13,345 bases of DNA, from positions 1-13,345 of the forward strand of contig JAIRWJ010000093.1 in the NCBI GenBank assembly GCA_031269065.1, written 5' to 3'. Within the stretch, counting starts at the first letter, position 1. Every line of letters begins with the position of its first letter. The position numbers were made by a program, and so were the translations under genes. The notes beneath the pieces are model-generated. The model worked only from the letters and a program-made list of their open reading frames with translations, was not told the DNA's origin and made no database searches. This DNA is from Rickettsiales bacterium (lineage in GTDB: Bacteria; Pseudomonadota; Alphaproteobacteria; Rickettsiales; UBA1997). Below, piece by piece: positions 7,372 through 13,345 of this stretch.

Positions 7372-9154
7372 AAAGGTTATCAATTTTTTGCTGATTCTCC
7401 TTATTGTCATTACATCTTCTGTAAGCTTGCTGCTGTGGACCAAGAAATATATTTTGAGTTCCTATGTCAGCGGTTTCAGAAAAGGCCTCGGTCTGGCGCT
7501 AAACTCGTCAGACTCTAGAGTTTTCAACGGTGACTTTCGGGATATGAAGAATGTTGATGCAAATGATTTTGTCGTCTTCAATCTGTTCGAAATAGGCAAT
7601 CGTAGATATCTGGACAACATCTGGTTGTTAAAATATCTTCTGAATAAATATAAGAATATCAGTATGTACAACATAATTCTAAACGAGGAGACAAATGCCG
7701 GGACCTGTGGCGATGTCGCCGACAGTCTGGAGAAGTTTTTGCTGAGACACGGTGTGAATAATATGACGTTCTGTGGGGATAAGAATGCAATAAAAAAACA
7801 TCTAGGACTGACCGATTCCAGCAGAGTTGTGGTAACAGATCGCAGATACGACGTGAGAGGAATTTTTGACAACCCTAGAGATATTGGATTGCTAGAGAAT
7901 TCTCTAGCCCAGGTGGCCGAGAATAGGATTTTCTACAGTAGAAGTAAACTTGCTAAAAAAAAAGGAAAATCCATTGGCATGGCTGATGAATATCTTGTAG
8001 GTTCTCTGGGCAGAATCGCTCTAGTTAAGAATTTCAATGGCACGGCAACTCCGATGCTTGCTATTCTGGATTCCTACAGCAAAAGGGTATTTATCACAAA
8101 ATTCAGCGGAGAGATACTGTATATTGTGGAGAGTGAGAATTTTTGCCTTCCTAGCAGCATAAAATGCGTTGATGACAGGCTATTTATTTTAGACAGCTGT
8201 AGCGGATCTGTTGGATATCTGGATTTCGAGAAACAGAAATTTATAGTTTCTAAGAATAGCGACCATCTTCTGGGGGCAACGGATTTCGAGTTTCGGGGGG
8301 AAGATACCCTTGTGTTTTCCAGAGTTGATGGAAAATTAATAAATATTCTAGAAGGAGATAGTCTGTCCATCCCTGGGGAGATTGATTCGACAGGAGAGGT
8401 GGATGTTATAAAGAAATTTAACGATAGCTTCTACTATTTGGATAGAAAAAACAAAGTTCTCCACCTTCTGAAGGATGGCGTCGACCAGGTGGTTCTGGAT
8501 CTGATCAGAACTGACGGCATTCCCCTGGATAGTGAAATCACAAACTTCCATGTGAGTACGGAAAATGATATATATCTAGTGGATACTCCGAATCAGCAAA
8601 TATTCCGGTGTTACAGCGGCCAGTGCTCCAAGCAGCCACTAAGTGAGGATCTGCACTATCCAAATGATCTAATTCTGTATAAAAACCTCATGTTTATCTC
8701 CGCAGATAGACATATTCAGCTGTTTGATATATACAGTGGTGAGTCATATAAAATTAGCCTCTATGTCTCCGAAAATAGCCGGCACATGTCTGATACTCTG
8801 AATACGCTGGATTTAGCAAACATAGACAGTGTTGTGAGCCCAGAGGCACTGGATGCTCTACAGTTTGTAGGTCTGGACGGGGCTAGGTTACTAAATCCAA
8901 GTTTTCTGCTATTTCTCAAAGACTACGATGACAAATTGTTTATAGAGAAATTCATAAACTATGAAAGTATCATAGGAGAGGAAAACATTTATTCCACAGA
9001 CAATGGTGGATCCATAGTCTATGGAAGGCTATACTATGATGATTTCGGTGAAACAAAAATCAGAACTCTAGTCGGTCGGCTAGCCGGAGAAGGGGAAGAA
9101 GAACCTCGGAAGGGTAGGGCCAAATTCCAAAAGGAATCGGATAGTCACAACTAA
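7358..9154 (+). CDS. Membrane-anchored thioredoxin-like / NHL beta-propeller protein
   Basis: The 598-residue product has one N-terminal membrane segment (about 8-27, FLLILLIVITSSVSLLLW, after a basic start), which is likely to anchor the rest in the periplasm. Residues about 60-175 look like a TlpA/redoxin-type thioredoxin fold: strand FVVFNLF (71-77), helix to KYLLNKYKN, strand NISMYNIIL, FLLRHGV, and a final strand RVVVTDRRYDVRG. Where the CxxC active site should follow the first strand there is EIGNRR, so redox chemistry is unlikely. Residues about 215-470 contain repeating propeller blades of NHL type, for example LPSSIKCVDDRLFILDS (264-280), TENDIYLVD (401-409) and YPNDLILYKNLMFISADRHI (434-453). 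A beta-rich C-terminal part follows, ending in a charged tail. This order resembles NHLRC2. The ATG overlaps the murB end by 14 bases, implying translational coupling. Domain calls are by eye; function is unknown. Confidence 0.7.
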   Translation: MGFSRKVINFLLILLIVITSSVSLLLWTKKYILSSYVSGFRKGLGLALNSSDSRVFNGDFRDMKNVDANDFVVFNLFEIGNRRYLDNIWLLKYLLNKYKNISMYNIILNEETNAGTCGDVADSLEKFLLRHGVNNMTFCGDKNAIKKHLGLTDSSRVVVTDRRYDVRGIFDNPRDIGLLENSLAQVAENRIFYSRSKLAKKKGKSIGMADEYLVGSLGRIALVKNFNGTATPMLAILDSYSKRVFITKFSGEILYIVESENFCLPSSIKCVDDRLFILDSCSGSVGYLDFEKQKFIVSKNSDHLLGATDFEFRGEDTLVFSRVDGKLINILEGDSLSIPGEIDSTGEVDVIKKFNDSFYYLDRKNKVLHLLKDGVDQVVLDLIRTDGIPLDSEITNFHVSTENDIYLVDTPNQQIFRCYSGQCSKQPLSEDLHYPNDLILYKNLMFISADRHIQLFDIYSGESYKISLYVSENSRHMSDTLNTLDLANIDSVVSPEALDALQFVGLDGARLLNPSFLLFLKDYDDKLFIEKFINYESIIGEENIYSTDNGGSIVYGRLYYDDFGETKIRTLVGRLAGEGEEEPRKGRAKFQKESDSHN

Positions 9155-9220
9155 TACTCCCCTAGATAATTGTCGTTTCTATAATTCGATAAGTTGCTCT
9201 CTCTTTTTGATCTTTTAGCT

Positions 9221-12200
9221 ATGACGACCTTTATCTTTACTCAGGCACTTAGTGTCCTGAACAGCGAGAAAAACAAAATACTGGATACCTTCAACTCCTC
9301 GCCTCTGGGGGAGCTTGTAAACTATACCCAGAGTAAGACCCGATGGAAGAAAGACAAGATAAGTGGTAGGCTTTCGGAGATCTCGATACAGACTTCGACC
9401 TACAGTAAGGTGATTCCTCTAGTCTACGGTCGGAACAAGTTGGCCGGAAATGTGCTATGGCTAGGAACTGTTCAAGAAGTTGTGAACAACAACACAACGA
9501 CCCTGAAAATAGGAAAAGGTCAGAAAATAAACCAGGCGAGCATAACCTATTTCTATTTTCTAAGCTTTGCTATAGCCATCTGCGCTGGAGAGATAGCAAG
9601 TGTTGAAAATGTCTGGGCCGACACCACTCTTCTCGATCTGACGGAATACCCCCATAGGTTTTACAGTGGCACGTCAACACAGCTGCCTGATTCTCTGATA
9701 GAGTCTATAGAGGGAACAGGGAATGTGACGGCCTATAGAGATCTGAGCTACATAGTCTTTGAAAATTTCCCTCTGAGCGAATTCAATAACAGAATTCCGA
9801 ATTTTCTCTTTGAGGTACTGAGAAAAAACGAAGTAGACAGTAACAGCGTGACAAGTCTGGAAAACTGTATACAGGGAATAAATATAGCACCATCCTGGGG
9901 AGAATTTGCTCTGAGCACGACCACCCAGTACAAAGCCGGAGAGCAGTTTGCCTATGATTTTACGGATACGAATGATGGTATCTGGTATGTTCTGAACAGA
10001 AACAACAACAGCGGCGCCACAGATTCCATAGCATCGCTGAACCAGCTGACCGACCGGCTAGTGAATTGCCAATGGTTCTCTGTGCAGACAGCGTTCTTTG
10101 GCAACAGTTTAGATATTTCGAACTGTACAGTAACTCCGAGAGTATCTTTCAACTACTTCTACACAGGCTATCCCATTTACACGGCACCGGACCAATACAA
10201 TGTGGGTAACTGGAATAGATACAATTCACCGCTGCTAGGTACCAACGCTGATGGCAGCCCGAGATTTCCCAGCGGGACCAGCAGCGATGCAAGCATTCTA
10301 AGTTTTTTCCAGGAGCTAAAGAGCAGAGACAAAAACACAGTATTCCACCCGAAAATACTGATGGACATTGAAGGAACACCATCCTCCAGGCTTCTGGGTG
10401 GCAACAGCGGGGATGTTAACAGTTTTTTCACGAAGACCAATGGATATAACGCATTCATCCTGCACTATGCGGATCTTCTAAAGGACTGCATTGATGTTTT
10501 TCTTATTGGTAGCGGTCTAGAGGGTTTGACCTCTATAAAAACCGGCAGCAATAGCTTTCCGGCCGTTGACAATCTCTTAGCTCTGGCTGTAGCGGCTAGA
10601 ACCATTCTCGGTGGTGATATCAAAATAAGCTACGCAGCTGGCTACCGAGAATACCACAGCATAGACGGCTGGTTTGCCCTAGATAAGCTCTGGGCATCGA
10701 ACTACATAGATTTTGTTGGCATAAACGCCTATTTTCCGCTAACCAACGCGCCCCAGGATGCCATAACCCGGGAGAGCATAAAAAATGGCTGGTTCAGCGG
10801 GGAGGGCTATGACTGTTCAACAGTGAATGGGGTGGACGTCGCTCTGGAACCAGCACAGGCTTACAAAAACCTGGAGTACTGGTGGAGCCAGGACCACGTG
10901 AATCCGGATGGCAGCACGAGTCCCTGGATTCCCGCAAGTAAAAACATTTGGTTCACAGAATATGGGTTTCGTTCGCTGGACTGTTCCAGCAACGAACCTT
11001 ATAAAGGTCTAGATAGTCTGCCCAAATATTCTCTTGGCAATAGCGACTTCTATGCCCAGAGAATCGCTCTGGAAGCAACAGAGATGGCTCTGGGAAGCAA
11101 GGATTTCATAGAAAATAAACTGGTCTACTGCTGGGACATGAGACCTTATCCATTTTTTCCCGGCAGAAAGGACATCTGGCCGGACGGGCTGAACTGGAAA
11201 TACGACTACTGTCTAAATGGTAAAACAGGGATTTCAAATGCCAATGTGCTGATATATCAGCTATTTAGAGATGCAGCCCTTGACGAGAGCCTAATAGAAA
11301 CTCTGGATGTGGATGAATTTGTCGATGGCTTTGTGCTGAATAATATCATATCTGTCAGAGATGCTCTCCACCTCCTACAGAAGGTGTATTTCTTTGACTG
11401 TGTGGAGAGCGAAGGCAAAATAAGCTTTCTCTCCACAAAGACAAGATCAAAGGATGGTGACAGCATCACAGAAATAGTAGAAGAGGAGCTTATCGGCTTC
11501 GGCCAAGATGGTGCGAAAAAGTTCATCGTGGTGGATGTTCTAGGTAACAACGATCTGCCGAAGAGGCTAAGCCTTGTCTTCATAGATAAAAATAATAACT
11601 ATGACACAACCTCTGTCTACGCCGAGAGGGAATCTGTGGAGAGTGACAAACATGATGTGGACACTCTACCGGTGGTTCTAGACGCAGAAAAGGCCAAAAA
11701 CATTGCAGAAATTTCTCTCTACTCCTCCTGGCTAGAGAAGGTGGAGTTTAATTTTATACTCCCTATAAAATATTTATACTTAAATTGCTCTGACCTGCTG
11801 AGACTACAGACCGGCACCGATACTCACCTGCTAAAAATAAAAAGCATTATTCTGGAGAATGACTTCCTGAAGGTCTCCGCAACCAGATTTGACAGCAGAA
11901 TATATGACTATCCTAGCGACGAGTCGGCCAGTCCAGATCCGGAAATAATGAGAAAGGCTGGCAACACATATATAAAAATTCTGGAGATACCCTCCATCAA
12001 TTCAGCTATGCTAAATAAAATATACATATTTTTCGCTCTAAATGGCCAATTTATGAATTGGACTGGAGCGAACCTTTATTTCTCCGACAATAACAGAAAG
12101 AGCTACACAACTCTGGGTGAAACAAATATTAATGCTCTGGTGGGCAGAGTCATCAATGTGGCTAGCCTCACTCGGCCCTACTACTTTGACAATCTAAACA

Positions 12201-12865
12201 AACTAAAAATATCATTCCACGGCGGCATTGATACAGATCTACTAGCCAGTGCTTCCGATTTCGAAATCTACAACGGCAGGAATTTGGCCATTTATGGTGA
12301 CGAACTATTACGGTTCAGGAACATAGTTTTAAATACTGATGGCTCCTACGAAGTTTCTGGCCTACTCCGGGGTCTCTACGGAACTGAAGATGAAATCCAG
12401 AACCACAGAACTGGAGACAGATTCATAGTGTTGGGCGAGAACTTGCTATCCCAGGAATTCGACTATGACCGGGTGAGTTTCAACTATTCCTACAGAGCTG
12501 TCACATTTGGCGGAGATATTTCAAGATCCCAAGTGCTTGTATATCAGCTAAGAGGGGAAAACCTGCGGCCTCTGGCCCCCTGCCACTTTTCCCATTGGTT
12601 GTTGGATGGCAGCCTATATATGAAATGGGAGGAGAAGATGAGAGGCTACCATAATTGGACCAGCGATGCCGAAGATATTTCTCCAGATAGCGGCTCGAAA
12701 TACTATCTGGAGATCCTTGGGTGTGACGGAATTTTGGAAAAAGTCTATTTGGAGGAGCGGCACTATGAATATAACCTGTTGGATCGGGATCCGCCCATAG
12801 GAATTAGGCTTTGCCAGCTGAACACTCTCTATGGAAAGGGGAAAATTCTGGATATACATTTTTAA
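9221..12865 (+). CDS. GTA/phage-tail baseplate multidomain protein ('megatron', gp15-like)
   Basis: This is the homologue of the largest tail-tip protein of the Rhodobacter gene transfer agent. The N-terminal hub region contains the family segments EISIQTST, IPLVYGRNKLAGNVLW and FENFPLSEFNNRIPNFLFEV. A TIM-barrel-like, glycosidase-related domain spans about residues 370-670: HYADLLKD, DVFLIGSGLEGLT, KISYAAGYREYHS, LWASNYIDFVGINAYFPL, IWFTEYGFRS (Glu580, a typical nucleophile position), CWDMRPYPFFPG and DGLNWKYDYCLNGKTG. A phage-tail_3-like region follows (about 700-900), and GLLRGLYGTE (about 1047-1056) marks the C-terminal Rcc01698-like part. The length, 1214 residues, is near normal and the frame is intact. 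I chose ATG 9221 (MTTFIF) because family members start with MATxx at this point; TTG 9194 would add nine residues. Neither has a clear Shine-Dalgarno. The usual GTA neighbours (DUF2460, DUF2163, NlpC/P60 genes) are missing. Confidence 0.9.
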   Translation: MTTFIFTQALSVLNSEKNKILDTFNSSPLGELVNYTQSKTRWKKDKISGRLSEISIQTSTYSKVIPLVYGRNKLAGNVLWLGTVQEVVNNNTTTLKIGKGQKINQASITYFYFLSFAIAICAGEIASVENVWADTTLLDLTEYPHRFYSGTSTQLPDSLIESIEGTGNVTAYRDLSYIVFENFPLSEFNNRIPNFLFEVLRKNEVDSNSVTSLENCIQGINIAPSWGEFALSTTTQYKAGEQFAYDFTDTNDGIWYVLNRNNNSGATDSIASLNQLTDRLVNCQWFSVQTAFFGNSLDISNCTVTPRVSFNYFYTGYPIYTAPDQYNVGNWNRYNSPLLGTNADGSPRFPSGTSSDASILSFFQELKSRDKNTVFHPKILMDIEGTPSSRLLGGNSGDVNSFFTKTNGYNAFILHYADLLKDCIDVFLIGSGLEGLTSIKTGSNSFPAVDNLLALAVAARTILGGDIKISYAAGYREYHSIDGWFALDKLWASNYIDFVGINAYFPLTNAPQDAITRESIKNGWFSGEGYDCSTVNGVDVALEPAQAYKNLEYWWSQDHVNPDGSTSPWIPASKNIWFTEYGFRSLDCSSNEPYKGLDSLPKYSLGNSDFYAQRIALEATEMALGSKDFIENKLVYCWDMRPYPFFPGRKDIWPDGLNWKYDYCLNGKTGISNANVLIYQLFRDAALDESLIETLDVDEFVDGFVLNNIISVRDALHLLQKVYFFDCVESEGKISFLSTKTRSKDGDSITEIVEEELIGFGQDGAKKFIVVDVLGNNDLPKRLSLVFIDKNNNYDTTSVYAERESVESDKHDVDTLPVVLDAEKAKNIAEISLYSSWLEKVEFNFILPIKYLYLNCSDLLRLQTGTDTHLLKIKSIILENDFLKVSATRFDSRIYDYPSDESASPDPEIMRKAGNTYIKILEIPSINSAMLNKIYIFFALNGQFMNWTGANLYFSDNNRKSYTTLGETNINALVGRVINVASLTRPYYFDNLNKLKISFHGGIDTDLLASASDFEIYNGRNLAIYGDELLRFRNIVLNTDGSYEVSGLLRGLYGTEDEIQNHRTGDRFIVLGENLLSQEFDYDRVSFNYSYRAVTFGGDISRSQVLVYQLRGENLRPLAPCHFSHWLLDGSLYMKWEEKMRGYHNWTSDAEDISPDSGSKYYLEILGCDGILEKVYLEERHYEYNLLDRDPPIGIRLCQLNTLYGKGKILDIHF

Positions 12866-12892
12866 CATTTTCTCTTGCATTACTATTATAAT
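12862..12892 (+). promoter_or_regulatory. Candidate promoter for the MORN-repeat gene
   Basis: A perfect TATAAT (12887-12892) lies in an AT-rich stretch, with TTAACA (12862-12867) 19 bases upstream, overlapping the megatron stop codon. The spacer is long, so the -35 assignment is uncertain. Initiation near 12899 would leave a leader of about 40 bases. Confidence 0.35.
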
Positions 12893-12928
12893 ATTTTAGT
12901 TTATTATCTAGTTATTATCATTAAAAAT

Positions 12929-12933
12929 GGGGA
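12929..12933 (+). promoter_or_regulatory. Ribosome binding site deciding the MORN-protein start
   Basis: GGGGA lies five bases before the ATG at 12939. The alternative in-frame ATG at 12927 overlaps this purine run and has only AT-rich sequence upstream, so 12939 is the better start. Confidence 0.5.
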
Positions 12934-12938
12934 AAGAA

Positions 12939-13345
12939 ATGGAGATATTAGAAATAGAATGCATTGGAAAAAGACCCAGAGACGGTGATCCGATTTATAA
13001 TGTACTTTGGAAGGATAATAGTAGGGCCGGTGCAAGATATTATCAGGAAGAGGCTCGCATTAGTGGTTTTACCGGACTACCGGAGGTTGGCCAAAAAGTT
13101 AAAGGGGGAGCTATTGGCGGGAGTGGAAAAGTAGTACTATCAAAATTGGAGGGAGTACCAGACCATGCTATACAAACATACTTACTGCAGAGAGGTAATG
13201 AAAAAAAAATATACATAGGCAATGAAACCCTCTATGAAGGCAGTCTCGAGGGGGGAAAGGTGTATGGTGTGGGAATGCTTACTATTCCAGATGGTGTGTA
13301 CATGGGTGAATTTAATATAGGTACAATAGAGGGTTACGGGAAACT
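12939..13345 (+). CDS. MORN-repeat protein, N-terminal part (3' end outside window)
   Basis: The frame from ATG 12939 is open to the window edge (135 codons plus two bases), so the gene is cut at its 3' end. Residues 1-90 form an unrecognised N-terminal region (starting MEILEIECIGKRPRDGDPIY), with no signal peptide or membrane segment. From about residue 98 there are at least one and a half MORN repeats: LYEGSLEGGKVYGVGMLTIP (98-117), then YMGEFNIGTIEGYGK (121-135), matching the YxGxxxxGxxxGxGxxxxxDG pattern. MORN repeats form beta-hairpin arrays that bind membranes, lipids or proteins in eukaryotes and occur in many host-associated bacteria. More repeats probably follow outside the window. 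It stands 73 bases after the megatron gene and has its own candidate promoter. Role unknown; a host-interaction function is only a guess. Confidence 0.75.
   Translation, partial: MEILEIECIGKRPRDGDPIYNVLWKDNSRAGARYYQEEARISGFTGLPEVGQKVKGGAIGGSGKVVLSKLEGVPDHAIQTYLLQRGNEKKIYIGNETLYEGSLEGGKVYGVGMLTIPDGVYMGEFNIGTIEGYGK

Noticed and set aside
9155..9220. Terminator or promoter between the propeller gene and the megatron
   Set aside because: Only weak AATT-type inverted matches are visible and no consensus -35/-10 pair; read-through from the upstream operon is as likely.
1..13345. CRISPR array, tRNA, rRNA, insertion sequence, toxin-antitoxin pair
   Set aside because: No spaced direct repeats, cloverleaf, transposase motifs or small gene pair of that kind were found on either strand.

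Overview
The window looks like a chromosomal segment of an alphaproteobacterium, most probably a Rickettsiales-type intracellular or protist-associated lineage. The reasons are an AddB of the alphaproteobacterial type without the Fe-S cysteine cluster, a homologue of the large gene transfer agent (GTA) baseplate protein standing alone rather than in a GTA cluster, a Gram-negative porin, a MORN-repeat protein, and a very large lysine/glutamate-rich orphan protein of the kind found in host-associated bacteria. The genus cannot be fixed from sequence alone. No tRNA, rRNA, CRISPR array, insertion sequence or attachment site was seen.

Left part (1-5030): the window opens inside addB, whose reading frame is open to base 2, so only about the last 460 residues are present (end of the helicase-like region plus the PD-(D/E)XK nuclease). 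addB ends at 1384 and is followed, 22 bases later and in convergent orientation, by a 1179-residue minus-strand gene. This gene codes for a highly charged, mostly helical protein with no recognised family and one good EF-hand-like loop. It has its own well-formed promoter and Shine-Dalgarno sequence.

Middle part (5031-9154): a divergent intergenic region carries a plausible promoter for each direction and an unproven 50-codon small ORF. It is followed by a probable plus-strand operon: an outer-membrane porin, murB (UDP-N-acetylenolpyruvoylglucosamine reductase) 12 bases downstream, and a membrane-anchored protein overlapping the end of murB by 14 bases. The last protein appears to join a cysteine-less thioredoxin-like domain to an NHL-type beta-propeller, recalling the layout of NHLRC2.

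Right part (9155-13345): the GTA/phage-tail 'megatron' baseplate protein with its TIM-barrel-like domain, then the 5' end of a MORN-repeat gene cut by the window edge.

Taken together, the porin, murB and anchored propeller protein suggest a cell-envelope operon. The megatron is a domesticated phage-tail component. The large charged protein and the MORN protein are the best candidates for host-interaction factors, but nothing in the sequence proves secretion. The observations most worth checking are the Trx-like/propeller protein, the orphan 1179-residue protein with its EF-hand-like loop, and the isolated megatron gene.
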